Positions 47,764 through 60,821 are shown, numbered from the stretch's first letter. The stretch: DNA of 64,000 nucleotides from Paramacrobiotus richtersi (GCA_034698045.1 JAQGAU010000005.1:19501-83500), one strand, 5' to 3'. The notes: a model not told the origin generated them from the letters alone. Translations and numbers: made by a program.

Positions 47764-48868
47764 GGGTGTATCTAAAACGTGGCGACCACGGACGTGGTTG
47801 TAGTCGATAGTGGTCGAGTTTCTCGTAACCTTGGTGGTTGCTCGTAGTGAATTGTGGCCCTCGTCCACAATTGCCGCAAAAATCGGGTTAAGTGTAGGAC
47901 TTGTTAAAGAATATTAACGCGACGCGATACCGATCCTGACAGGTACCAAACTGCAAGGTATAAATTGTTGCGGGTTTCTTGGAAAGCCCTCATAATGGTG
48001 GCTTGAAGGCGGTGAACTGGATATTATTCTGAACACTTCCAACAGAAAGCATACCACTGGTAACGTGTTTATTAGTGTACCATAGCATAGTAAAGTACTA
48101 TAACTGACTTACATTTTTCTCGCTGCTGTTGCATTAGTGTACAGCTGCACGTTATTTAAAGTTGTGCATTTATATGCGTGATAAACGGTAACGAGCCTGC
48201 AGTTTAGATCCTGGGCTTTAGCAATGAGGAAGATACAAAATGCTGATATCTGGAAAGCATAAGCATGCAGTACTGGAACTTGCTGGAACACATCGAAATA
48301 CTGGAACAGCAACACGACTGTATCCAATATCCACTGATAAATTCGTTTCCCTAATCAAAACGGTAGTCTCAAAGGTATCTGTAAACATACTTACTGTAAC
48401 TGCTCTCTCGACTCACAAGAAACTTGCGAGAAAAATGGTAGAATTTAATCAACCTTTCGCCTCAAAACCACCCAAGTTCGAACTGATAAACCCGAAAAGC
48501 GATGAGGTACATACACAGTTACACACGGTATGTATGTACCTCATCGCTTTTCGGGTATGTAACATACCCGATAAACCACTTGGCAATCATGAGCGCAAGC
48601 TGCAGATACAAGAATGTGTCCTATGTAGGCAGGTGAACGCAACATTATTTAATGATGTTAATTATTAATGGTAGAAATCAACACTTTACCTATATTACTG
48701 TCAAGATTACCTATACGTATACGCCATAACCACCAAAGTACGACCTGACGCCGCTCTTGACCACAACCAAAAATAACCACTACAGTGTAGCAGCCCGAAA
48801 GGTCACGAGAAACCACGACCTCTGTCGCCCACAACCACGTCCATGGTCGCCACGTTTTAGATACACCC
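47764..48868. mobile_element. Non-autonomous Mutator-like (MULE) DNA element
   Basis: The 1105-bp segment begins GGGTGTATCTAAAACGTGGC and ends with its reverse complement. The terminal inverted repeats run about 70 bp with roughly 85-90% match by eye; the outer 25 bp are identical. It is flanked by a perfect 9-bp direct repeat AGAACTGCG (47755-47763 and 48869-48877). A 9-bp target duplication with long inverted repeats is the signature of the Mutator superfamily. The longest internal ORF (48240-48668, +) has no DDE or zinc-finger features, so mobility would need a transposase supplied elsewhere. It lies between the protease and the KH gene. Confidence 0.75.
48490..48556. repeat. Perfect 25-bp inverted repeat (hairpin) inside the MULE-like element
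   Basis: Left arm 48490-48514 begins ACCCGAAAAGCGATGAGG; right arm 48532-48556 is its exact reverse complement; the spacer is 17 bp. A stem this long and perfect is not expected by chance and suggests recent origin. Confidence 0.8.
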
Positions 48869-49181
48869 AGAACTGCGCCGCCTACTGTAGGTTCGCGTAG
48901 CGCTGGTTCAGCTTTTCTGAAAACATTACTGTCAGAAGGAGTCACTGCCGATTTATTTATATCTGGCTGGATGAATGTTTTTCACAGACTGTAACTATTC
49001 TGGTTCTAGTACAGTCTATCATGTTGAACAACAGCAAAGTAAAACTAAGACCATTTTGAAAGAAAATAAAAGCAAAGAGTACATTAACAAATTGCAACAA
49101 AAGAAAGTTGCTCATTTTACAAGCCGGTCAGCTCTGTTTATGCAGAACTGTCTCAACGGCAACCACAAATCAACACAAGAA
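48869..49181. other. 3' flank of the KH-domain gene
   Basis: The minus-strand AATAAA (TTTATT at 48952-48957) lies about 225 bp past the KH-gene stop and is its likely poly(A) signal. No exon seen. Confidence 0.4.
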
Positions 49182-52100
49182 TCATTTCTTTTTTACATTC
49201 TGCTCTTTTTTGCTGGGTTCAGTAGGTTGAGTCTTTTTCTTGTTTTTCCCCTTCACAACAGTTTTTGGAGCAGCTTTTTTAACCAGAGGTTGTTTCTGCA
49301 CAGCCTTCTTCACTGGGTCTTTCGGACCGGTGGTGCGATGATAACAGACAATTTCCCTGTTGTTCGGCTTTGCTTCAGGCCGATAGTGTACAACGGGTAC
49401 CGCATTGTGCCGATTGATCTTTCCACCCTTCCGAGTCTCGCCAGCCTTTGGAATCCCATCGCTAGTTTCGCAGCCACGCTCAGGTTCACCTGGATTCCTC
49501 AAGGAGGGCTGTGCAGTGTTAGCAGAATCTAGTGTTGAACAGCACGCGGCAGGTAGGTCCATTTCCACAATTTCAAACGTCTCAGAGTCCGAAACTTTGC
49601 TGTCAACACTAGATATTTCATCCCAACACGAGGGTGGCTCACTATTTAAGGAGCGAGATCTTTTGCGGGGCTTCTGCTTTCGGCTGGAGCTTGGCGTTTT
49701 CCTCTTGAACGATGCAACTTCGGTCTTCTGCGCACTAGTTACTGGACGCTCTTTGCTTTCTTGCATCAAAAACGCCTTCACTGAATTTGTCTCCAGGTGA
49801 GCGGTACGCACTATTTTTGTATTTTGGCCTTTCGGACTTGTAGAGGGGGTGGTTCTGTGTTCTTTTGTGACATCTTCTACCGGAGAAAAGTGTCTGAACG
49901 CTCGTTGAATCTCTAAGCGCTTTTCCTGGCGGTATAGGCGTTTCTCACGCGATTTTTGCTTCTTCGTCTTACGCTTCAGCAGCTTTTCTTCCAATACGAA
50001 TAAGCTCTCGCAATTACTGACTCTGCTAGTTCCTTTCAGCTTTTTAACAGGCTTCATTTTAATCTGCCTTCGATGGATTTTGTTGACTTCCTTTTTCAAG
50101 ATATGCAGGAAACGTCCGTGGCATGCGATTGCCGCAGGGTGGTTTTCTTTCGCACTTTCATGCTGTTCCATCAGGTGGTACTTGCGTTTCACTTCCTCCA
50201 TCATCCTGATAAGTGAGTGCCGAAACACTTCATAGGGTACAGACCCTGCTCCAAGGAGACTCCTGATGCAGTTTTCCGCCGCTCCAATAAGCTCCATTTC
50301 CTGATCGTTGAAGTAGAACTCTCGGCAGTTTCGAAGGAGGTTCTGCAGCGCTAACATGCGCTGCGTATATTGTTTATCGAATTCTGTTCCATATTCCAGT
50401 TCATAGCTGATCGCGGTTCGTTGCGGGTTAGTCAGCCCGAATTTCGACAGCTGGTCACCAAATCGGAGCCACGTTGCTTCGGTAATGGTGATTTCAGGGC
50501 GATCACACAAAGCGGATGCGGGGAACGTGACGTACACTTCTTTAGTACTGCTGCATAGTTTCGATTCTTGTGGTGTTACCTCAGCGGCAGGTTTAACGGA
50601 AACCGGGTTCGACTCATTAGCGGATGATGCTGCAACGGATAGGCGGGGTCGAAACGGTTGTTGAGGCAGGGTATGGTTTGGTTGGGCTGCTTCAGGTACG
50701 GAGTGCTGTGGTGCGAGCAATCGATAATGCGTTAGTTGAACTGCACCAAGTGGGTGGTGATGCATTCGAGTCTGGATAAGTGAATGCCGGTTGGATCCTC
50801 CAAAATTATTTAAAGGCAATGCGGAGTTATAGGACACCGCCAGCGGCCGGTATTTATTCTGGGGAGCCACCTGACTCACGATCGGATATGGAGGCGCGAA
50901 ACGATATTGGTTCGCGTTGACTTGTTCGTTGATTGGATAAGGCCTATAGTTGGAACCCAACCAGCCGTGTTGCTGGTGTATATGATAATGAGATCCAAAT
51001 TGCATTTGCTTATACTCAGCATGGGATGTTGCTCGTGGCATCCATTGGTTTGGTGGACACGGATAATTGCCCGGCGGATTGGGAAGGAGTGGGCCGCAAA
51101 CAGGGAAATGCTGCAGTGCATGATGGGCTTTGATAGTCGGCCTCTGAATCGGACCCGGACCAAGCAAAGAAGTTGTGGATTGTGGTAAAGGAAATAAACG
51201 CTGCTCCATCTGTACTGATCGGCTGACGTATCGTCCATAAGGTTTAGGTAGAATGGTAGCCTTTTTCTGTTTCTGAACTGGTAGCGATACGACATTCGGT
51301 AAAACATTCGAGGATGTCGTTGGTTGAGGCACAGGCCGTCGATTCACTGTCGGAATAACCACCGGCTCTTCCACGATTACTACGTTCTTTAATTCCATGC
51401 TAGCAGACAATCTTGGGGGCACCAGCTGCATGGTATCGTTTATCTTCGGTTTTTCCAGCCAAGAATTTTGCGCAACCAGTGCGGTTTGGCTATTTCTCAG
51501 ATCCTGATCACCTGAATGCTTTGATGCACCATCAGACTGTGAACTTTGACTTTGTCGCGTTTTTAGTCTCTGCCGATTGGAGCGCCGCCGCCGGACCGAT
51601 CTACGTACTTCAACATCTCGATCGTCGCAGATCCGGGTCTCATATATCCCACCGGCCCTCTTAGCTGTCTCATAGTCATAATTGGATGGATGGTAGTAGA
51701 TCACATTTCTGTTTAGCGTGTGCGGTCTCGACGCTATTATCCTACAACATGTATCAAGATAATAGACTCTAAAGTGTGATTTTTCGTGAACCTTACAGAA
51801 ACATGTCCCGCACCACTTTGACGGTATCAGGAACTCGTCCAGCAATGGAAACGACACGCTCCGTGGACTCTGTTGCAAATGCTGTTGGTTCTTCAGTATC
51901 ACATAATGCGATTAAAATAACGTACTAGGAAGTGCCGTTCCTGGAATCTGTATGTTACAGTCATGTCTGTAAGAGAACGTGTCCACTTGGATGCCACGGA
52001 CTCCTGTAATTAACGTTACCTGTAATATTAACAGGAAAATGGTTTTGATGAACATCTGCCAAGGTTTACTGAATTTTTGCATTACCGATCAGCATTCCCA

Positions 52101-52742
52101 CAACGCTGTCGCGGACTAGATGTCTCGTTCGAATGCAGCGTGAATGCGCTCCTCCATAATATTCATGAGTGAAATGGTCCAGCTGGAAATATCTCCCATT
52201 CCAGGCCTCCAGCACGCACAGGCAGCTGTTAAAGTGACCTTTTGTAAAGAAAGGTCTTGTTGTAGGACCAATGGCCTAGCTGAGTTGATCAGCTTAACAC
52301 ACCTTTTAGGGACAAAATGCCTTCCGGGGCATTTACCTACAAGCGTAATCTATAATGATGCACCAGGAGCATTTCTGGAACAAATGAAGTTTACATACCG
52401 AAGCGTCATCAGTCAGTGTATAGCGGACTTTATGAGATCTGATGTTCAGAATGCCATCGTTTCCGGACTTCAGGGCGTGCCGTACGACTTCAAGAGAGTC
52501 GACATGAAGAAGGAATCGCAGCTCCACGTCATAGTCGATTTCGGCAGCTATTGACAGCAAAGTTACTCAAGAAAGTGAAGCTATCTGATGAAATTACCCT
52601 GTGTGGCCTGAAGTGCCTCTTGGCGTTCACGACCTATACGCTGTTCCGCAGTTTCCTTCTTTCTGCTAGGGAATTCAGTGCGGTCAGAATGCGTGTTAGA
52701 GCGTGTACGGTGATCATTTGCAGACCGTACACCACCATGCAT
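49182..52742 (-). CDS. KH-domain RNA-binding protein, Bicaudal-C/GLD-3-like
   Basis: Exons in transcript order: 52742-52598, 52547-52399, 52182-52086, 52003-51926, 51869-51797, 51741-49182; all phases agree and give 1033 residues. The KH region (about residues 110-182) reads HLVRDSVVGMLIG, GVRGIQVDTF (the GxxG loop is GVRG), CNIQIPGTALP, and ERVVSIAGRVPDTVKVV. IxIP followed by VSIAG is the pattern of Bicaudal-C and nematode GLD-3 KH modules. A preceding segment (ELRFLLHVDSLEVV) may be a degenerate first KH-like unit. The large last exon encodes a disordered Gln/Pro-rich region. A conserved-looking helical domain follows (FGDQLSKFGLTNPQRTAISY...NCIRSLLGAGSVPYEVF), then a very Lys-rich tail. 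Family members regulate mRNAs in germline and early embryo. A single-exon model would read through the 55-bp intron 51742-51796 in the wrong frame. Confidence 0.7.
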
Positions 52743-54866
52743 ATTCCTGTTGCAGCATCAGGGCTTTAATTGGAAGCCATTTTGGGACTGTTTATGCACA
52801 GAAACACAATAATACATAAAAACTCAAAATATTGTGGGAGTTAATGCGACATTTATCGTTAACAAATATGCAGGTTGCAACAAATAAACAACAACAAATA
52901 AACACTGTAGCCTAGGCAGCGTACTTTCAACGTGAGCCAGCACTTGATGATGAGTCTTGATCTCTGTTCGTTGGTTGCATCCCAGTGGACGTTACTATGT
53001 ATATTATGTTGCACAAAAACCTAGGTTTCGTCGCAGTGGCATACGAGGAGGGACGAGCAGGACAGCGGCACATTTACCTGCGCCTTCTTGACCTCACGAC
53101 GCTTCCTCACTTAGGTAGACAGCCACGGAACGGCGCCACACTCGGATTTTAGGCATAATGCTCAGAATTCAACCTGTGTCTTTTGGAGAAAAAACGAGCT
53201 TTATTTTTCAATTCGCACCAGTATGCGCCCGCATTTCAGCAAAATCTTGAAGTATTATCCAATGCAATCGGATACCGAGCTTAATTCAGCACCATGTGGT
53301 CATACGCTGTTCCGTTGCAACACCATGCAGTCCCACACGAATTAAGGTAACTGCGATGAATTATACCTGTTAGGTTGCGCTATAAATCTTGGCAGTACCC
53401 GCGTGCGGCAGTGTGAGTTTATGATTTTCTACGTGTTAGGGCGCGTTAGATTTTGGAACAGCGTATCGAATACTGTCAACCAACTTTCCTTTGAATCTGA
53501 GAGCGTTCCCACAAAGCTGAAACATTTGTTCGACCTCTTTCAGACAGCCAGCCGTTGCCGTTATTTTCAGATCTCCAAACGTTTGTTGTGTAGCCCATCT
53601 TACTATCTTATACTAGACTAATTTGGTCATGATGCGTGAAATCTCCGAGTTATACCCGGTTCCAAAGGCACGTACTGCATACCGCTGACCCGTACTCGTT
53701 TCTGAGCTGGTTTAAGTGTCTACCGCCCGTGTACTGGCTGGTTTCTGAACGGCAGACCACAGGCCAAGCGGTAAACTGGCGCATGCAGACGTCCAATTTC
53801 CGCGCCATGTTTTCCGCTGGACTGGAGTATGACTGGCCTCGCAAATTTTGAAAGCAAATTTCAGGAAATCTTTCGGTCTTTTCTTTCTGTTTTTTTCTCG
53901 TTTTCTTAGAGACTTCTTAGAGCTACAATTTTCAGCAAACTCTTTCAGATTCGGTACATAAGCTTTTGTACGACGCGTATGTCCGAAAACAGCCGTTCAT
54001 TGGTCAGTACACGGACGGTAGGGCTCGTACGTCAGTCTGACGGTGTGTTAACGCTAAACATGCGTTTATTCGATTTGCCGTAGGAATCGGGATACCAAAT
54101 TTTCTAACCATAAACACTAGCAAGCGTAGTTATGCCCCCGGGAAGCGCCAATTTCACTACGGACATTCTGAATATTTATTTGTGAAAAACAATAGTCCTT
54201 GAGCAACAACTTCGACTAACACAGAAGCTCTCGGTAGGGTACGAGTATCGTGAATTTTGCATAAGCTGGTTACTGGAACAACGCTCTCGTTTTTTATGGC
54301 AGCCCAAATGTCAGCGGGACGCTCCCGAAACCACCGGAGCGCTCTTCTATGGCTCGGAGAGACCCTGCGCGGTATTGCCCATTTTTGAACATATGTATAA
54401 ACATAATAGTCGCCCGGGAGTTGTGAATGCACTCAAGTAAGTTTTTTAAACTAGTGGAGATCTCTCATCGTTCGCCCTAAAAACCAAGTGTGCGCGGCCG
54501 GTCTCTGGACCGTCGGATGTGACGTCAGAGTTTCCAGCCTGGGTACCAGTCGTTACAAGAGCCAGTCTTTCGTTTGAATCTTAAAAAACCATCGCTTCGC
54601 TCACTTGATAATCAAACGATTCACGAAATGCAGCTGGAAAGTTATGCGCTCTATGGAGGGCAAGGGCATCAGAAGATCGAATGACTGTTCTCACTAACAA
54701 TCGTAAGTTGTCCCCTAAACTCATTAAAGCGTTAATTATTGTGCAAGGGAGTCTTTCTGTTGCGAAGTTATTCAGCCATTATTGCGCTGTAGTTTCGTAT
54801 TAATATACTTGAGACGCGGTCTTCTGCTTTATTGAAACAACGTTTTTCTGTTGCTGTTGTTAGAGA
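52743..54866. other. Intergenic, no gene recognised
   Basis: About 2.1 kb with only short ORFs, several mirrored on the opposite strand (for example 53636-53851 and 53650-53844), and no domain or splice pattern I can support. Confidence 0.4.
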
Positions 54867-54908
54867 AACCGCGGCAGCGGTTTTAGGAACCGCAGCAGCG
54901 GTTTTAGG
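54867..54908. repeat. 21-bp tandem duplication with internal palindrome
   Basis: Two adjacent 21-bp units (AACCGCGGCAGCGGTTTTAGG and AACCGCAGCAGCGGTTTTAGG read with one mismatch). Each contains AACCGC...GCGGTT and can form a small hairpin. Confidence 0.7.
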
Positions 54909-56524
54909 TACATTGCCCCGAACTAAGGTGCTTTTAAATGGCAATAATATTTTCAGTTCTTTCTGTTTTAGTTTTGCACAGTAATACACCTGCCGTATTT
55001 ACGCCAGCACTGTTATATCGCCTTGCCACTAGAGTTAAGACCTTTGCAGCATTTATCTGTCAACAGGCTATAATTTATTCTGTGTTGTACTGCAGCATCG
55101 TAGTAGAGTCGCAATTCTTCACTGGAACCAACAAATACAGTAATAGTACCGCAATCTGTTTAATGTGTTATGAGCTGATTAGACTTCCAAATCTCCGGCC
55201 AGCTCCATACGATCTGCAGCATTAAACCAAAGTATTTCGGACGTGATTGCCACATTGCGGTACAGCTGGAATGGAAGCAGAAATTACCATAGTATAAATT
55301 TAGAATATAAAATGGTGTACCGGCTCCAGTTATGACCAAGATTGATAGTAAATGCTTTGATTTTGTACGAAGACGTGTGGTTGCGCAAGCGCAGCAACCG
55401 ATTCGCGTCTGGAACTGTGTAGAACCTAAGGTTCTGAGTTTTTTAGGTTGTGATTAATTGATTTGTATCTAGTTAATTAAATCAAATGATTCGCTCACCA
55501 ATAGCTAATTTGTTGGCATGTATCACTAAACAGCTATTATAGTACGATTAGTTTGCAACCCGAGCCCATGCTCGGTACAGTTTGGCGGCATGGCCCGGCA
55601 TGACATGTTATGCGTCACTTCCTGGTCCTTGTTCTTCAGTTTGGTTCCCCAGTTCAGTTTTTCAGACTGACTTTTCAGCATGCACAATCAATTAGTGTTG
55701 CGCGCTTACAGCGAGCCCATATCGGGCGCTATATATACATATCTAATAACACAAGATCTATAATACGTGCGGCCGTCAATATCAACAAAATCTGAACAAC
55801 CCCGAGAGGTAGGCAAAAACGGACATTATACCAGAAAAATATCCAGAGTCCAGAATGGGGTCACATGACATTTTTCAAAATAAAACTTCATACCGGCGGT
55901 CCGGCGCTACGCACGCCGAGTTATTTGCAAAATCTTCAAGATGACCTTGAAAGATTGAACCAGAAATGAGTGAACTTTCTAAAAAGAGAATCTAATTCGT
56001 CGTCGTGGCTTCTTTTGAAAGAAATACTAAGTGTCATGTGATGGAAGAACTGCGTTACAATAATAAAAAACATTTCCACAACTAGCGACCAGTCTGTAGC
56101 CGGAACTAAAGGACAACTAATAAGGCGGCACACCGACTTTTTATTGACGTCCTTTTTATCGCCGACAGAATATAGCTGACAATTAATCGATATACATTAT
56201 ATACCCATTCCATCGGCTAACAAAATCTATATTTACTTTCGGTAGCTCCAACTATATATCGATTGAAAATTCATTGACGACATTTCGATGCCGACAATTC
56301 GCTTAAGGTAGGGCCCAGCAAAACTAATCTCAGTCATTTGCGTACCGCTTTGACGCATTAAACACATCTGTTTCGGTTTGAGACTTGTATTTAAGGTCAA
56401 TTGTACGCACGAGATAATTTCCCGCCGTAGCTAATCAAGTACTGGCGTAGTGAATCACTTCGCGCGAGGGAAATCTCCTGCGTTGTGAGAGTGCAATGAA
56501 AGGCCACGTCATAAAACGAAGTAA
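54909..56524. other. Intergenic, no gene recognised
   Basis: No exon supported. GGGCGCTATATATACA at 55724-55739 recurs at 58454-58469. A small hairpin GGTTGCGC-AAGC-GCAGCAACC lies near 55379. Confidence 0.35.
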
Positions 56525-56569
56525 CTAGTTAAAAAATGCAACTGGTGAGCTAAGAAGGTCAACTAAGAA

Positions 56570-56805
56570 ACAAAACCCAAAAATCCAGACAACGAAGCTA
56601 AGAATGTAAACCAAGAAGAAGCTAAGAAAAAACCAAGAAGAAGAAACCAGGAAGACGAAACCAAGTAAAAACCAAGAGAAACCAAGAAGAAGAAACCCAA
56701 GAAGCAACCGGGAAGAAACCAAAAACCAACCAAGAAGAAGCAAAAAGAAACCAAGAGAAAACAAGAGAAACCAAGAAGAAACTAAAAAACAAGCAAGGAG
56801 ACTGA
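56570..56805. repeat. Polypurine tandem-like repeat (ACCAAGAAGA family)
   Basis: About 235 bp almost free of T on the plus strand, made of imperfect copies of ACCAAGAAGA and AAGAGAAACC. Three overlapping minus ORFs rich in Phe, Leu, Val and Trp are artefacts of this composition. Confidence 0.65.
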
Positions 56806-59800
56806 GACGCTAAACCTAGAAGGCCGCCAATGAACTCAACCAAGAAATTATTAAGGCGGCGTTAGAAAAAAAACAGGAAGCTGAACTGTGTAATAGTATT
56901 TCTAGTGGTAACTTGGTAGTCTTTTTACGTCACGCAGGCGATCTCACGCGTAGGTAACTTACTGTGCGCGGGACCCCACGATTTACCACACGCGGGAGTT
57001 CCTTCGTGCCTATTTAGTCAATAAACAGCCCTCTAACATTATGAATTCTTGTCAAACCAAGAATCCTGCACTAAAAACTTAAAGTGAGAATCTAAAGTCA
57101 GAAACCTAAGTTCAAAACATTAGGAACGATAGCAACGCAAGATTCGAGTTAAGAGACGAAGTACAAAATAAACAATCGAAAAATAAATGAAGCGACATGG
57201 CATAACCGCAAACGGGGAAGCAGTACCGGTAAATAAAGCAGTGTTGAAGGAATAAATAAAACTACAGTAAGTCAAAAGATTTTGCTCAGGCAGTGAAGTG
57301 GAGAAACCCAGAACTCCTGAATGCAACTCAGGTTAGAATGCTTTACTTTTGGTGGGATGTGCAATTATTCGGCAGTTCCAAAGCCATGTAAAAGGATATG
57401 ACGTTATTGGTTCAGAATGACGAATCGACGAAAATGATTTGCGACAAAACCTGCAGCTGTGATTTTACAAGAATGTTTTGTCGTTCGATCATATAAAAGT
57501 CCCGAAATGTCGGGCGATTTACTATTACTCTACCAAAAGGAGCATTCGATCTTTTGTCGGGCTTCCTAGTGACGGGAAGTCACGCATTCAAAATGTCGTG
57601 ACGCGAATTAACGCAACCAAACTGGAAGCCCCCGAAACGGATGTCTGACAGACCGCTCGCAACAGCCGAACGGACGCCGATCAAAGCGACTAAACCCCAC
57701 AGTCCAAGCGACAAACTGACAAAAAATGGGATGACAATATATACAACACAATAAAACGGCAGATCCATCTAGATGAAACCAGTTATCAGTTGGGATCGGG
57801 TGAAAGTGTCCGGGTGAAGTTGCTCACTTGATGGCTTTCGGCAATAAGTCTGTATGAAACCACTTATCTATTGAGCTCCGATAAAAGCGACCTGATGAGT
57901 GTCACGCGGTAGGTCTCGAGCAAAAAGTTTTCGGTTTGCAAAATTCCGCAAATTATATGCAGTAACTCGCACTGATCGCAATAAAAAGAACTATTTATCA
58001 GCAGCAGCAAAATTATCAGTTTCCGCTACTCGACCGGAATAGAAATGTAATAAGGAAATACCGCAAAAGACGAATGTTTGCCGGAAACTGAAGAACCGCT
58101 TATCAAACCGAAAAATCAGCTATCCTATTCAAAGTCTGTTAATGCTAACAGAATGGAACCAAGAACAGTTTTTTCGTATGACAGTCGTCAGTTCAGAAAG
58201 CTGCAGTGACTGAGACATCCGTAGCAAAACGGTCAAGTACTTCAAGCACTGTGTGTGCCCAAACTCAAACCAGTGCCCAAACCGACTGAAAGTAAAACGC
58301 GGAACCGCATACAAGACGGTGGCTGACCAAATTACAATAAAGCAGGATATGCTCTTGGATCGGTTTTGAATGAAGATCTCAAGAAACCCTGAGGTGACAG
58401 CTGAAGATATTTCTTGTACATACATATCGGGCACTATACAAAACCTAAATATTGGGCGCTATATATACAGGCAAGCCTATGGCAATGCCAATTATCTTTA
58501 AGCTTGATAAACTATGCTTGCCTGTAGCATTATGGGGAAATTCGGAGGAATAGTAATGTCGAAGCGGTTCCAAGCGCAGTTAGGATCAAGCATCCTAAAA
58601 CGCATGAAAGTTTTACTCACTGTCAGCATTCAGTAAAAAGCACATGTTACAGTCCGTACGAAAGAATCAACTAAGGTTGACGGCTGTCTAATGTTAAGCA
58701 CGTTGTCAGCAAAGAACTCAACCGCTGAACAATTAATCTTCGACCAAGTTCACTGTGTCATATCATCATAATTATGACGAAACGAGCTAATGAGCTAATC
58801 AACCACAGCGAGCTGAGCACCATAAAAGAAACGTTTCGTTGTCTCATGCAGCATCTCTTCCTACCACTTGCGGTGTGGTCCCGTGTCAGCTTAATGAGGT
58901 TCATGCAATCCAATTTTAAAACCGGTTCTTGTCCTGATATACCGAAACTTTTTCTAGCTGTGAGAGCGTCAGCGAGCAATCATTCCCCATCTGAACCAAA
59001 ATTCGATGGAATTTGAGCAAAAAGTCTTTTATACCGTAATACTGAAAATAATAATCATCCTGGGTGATGCTATCTTGCTTACAGAAACAGTAAGGGTGTT
59101 AAAAATACCCAGTATAGAAAAGCTTGCCACTGTAAATATCTGAATTGGAAGTACGGTATCTCGTAACACCGCTACAACTTAACAAATAACAACGGAAATG
59201 CGTAGCTTCAGAAATTGAGTATCTTGCTTTGAAGTAAGGCGCTCAACATCACATGTAAAACATATCAGCAAGAAACAGCATGATCAAACATGATGGCCCT
59301 GACAGCCAGCTGCTCCCACCATTGGATACTGCAAAGGTAATCTGCCCGACGCTTCCTTATGTTTTATACCCCTGCAAAACGTTTTTGTAGGATTAAGTCC
59401 CCTTTAAATGGTATTAGTTAGAACACCAGTTAACTGTTTTCACAGCATACTGATGTTAATATGGTGTCGCTCGGCGATTACGCTTAGTTGAAATTGGTTT
59501 AGTATTCTGGAAGGCAGGGTTTAAAATGCTAAATGTCGTAACATATGATAGACAGCTACGTGAAGGTCGTTATTTAAGACAGTATTTTGTAACCGGTGAT
59601 TTCTTCTTCCTAGTGCGGCCTTATTTCGCATTAAAAAGGCAGAAGGCTAATTTGTTGGCCACAGAAATATAGAAATTAGTGCGTACGCTTGATATAGCAC
59701 ATCAGGCCATTGATGATATCGTATCGAATTTTAAGCGGAATGTGAAGAATCGGCGTGCTCTGCTGAGGAAAAATCGAGCCACTCAGAATATCGAAACTGG

Positions 59801-60821
59801 GACTGTTTCGCAGATTATGAATCTAAGTTTATGCTACACTATCTTTGCTCAGGAGCCCAAGCAAACCTATTTATTTCAAGGACCTGAGTAAGTTTACGGC
59901 CGTAGTTAGCCGAGAGTAACACTGGAAAAAATCTTAACGCTTAGAGTAACTAACCCGAGCCGCCATCCTCTTGGGCCGTATTGCAGAGATCCGTGTCGCA
60001 GTAGCATGTGATAATATGTTCCATTGGCTTTTCGCACTTGTTACCTTGACCTTCATCTGGTTTTCGACATTCTTTGAACACATCACTTCCTGAAACCGGT
60101 TATCAGAACTGACATACAACACTGAGAATTGTTTGCAAATGCTTGGCAAACAGGGTCATTTCTGCCCCTCACACTATATGCAGGCTGATTTTAGCCGCCC
60201 CTAATTCGAGCTGCGTGCATACTGAAGTGGTAAGTTCTTGGACTTTTTTCCTTTTATTAACTCTACTTTGTTTTTGAGAGCTTCCTTAAACCGCTGGAGG
60301 ATATGTTCTCAGTTTTGTTTAGTTGTGCACCGTTGAGATTTCCAAGGTACTTGCTGTAATTCTTTCGCTGCCGTTGCGAAAACTGACTAAAATTTCGGAA
60401 TTCGAATGTGTACTGTATTTCACTGCTAATAAGTTTTTTATAAAGCTATCACTTGGCAAGGGTTACCTTGAGTTCTTGAGAGAATTAAATTATCGTCTGC
60501 CAGTATCTCTGCACACAGGGTGGCTGAAATGTGCCTGCATATGTCATGATATGTGAGTGGCAGAACTGACACTGTCTCAGGCTGTCTGCAAAGTATATGT
60601 GTGAAAACGTATTTTACTGTGCGTATGAGGAAGGAACATGAAGCAAAACAAACGTAGGTGCGCAGAGGTCAGTGAAGGCTGTGATCCGTAGACTAAGCGA
60701 CCACGGACGTTGTTGCGTTCAACTATCGTTGCGGCTTATCCTGAGTGCAACTGCGAACTGGTGCATGAGACTTCTGGTTGCTTCAAGGGAATATTCCACC
60801 CACTGCCTGCGTGTGTGGCTG
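56806..60821. other. Gene-poor region with coding-like scraps
   Basis: No complete gene is recognised. GGGCGCTATATATACA recurs at 58454-58469, within a 10-bp-arm hairpin (58467-58476 and 58516-58525). A coding-like stretch at about 59670-59835 (DIAHQAIDDIVSNFKRN...) has plausible splice edges but no partner exon. Confidence 0.35.

Noticed and set aside
48240-48668. 142-codon ORF inside the MULE-like element as a transposase
   Set aside because: No DDE, SWIM or zinc-finger pattern, and it includes the hairpin arm.
52144-52554. 136-codon plus-strand ORF that could be a gene
   Set aside because: It is antisense to exons 52547-52399 and 52182-52086 of the KH gene, whose splice sites and phases all agree and which give a recognisable domain.
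56525-56843. Hydrophobic minus ORFs resembling membrane proteins
   Set aside because: They are translations of a polypurine repeat; three frames give similar Phe/Leu-rich text.
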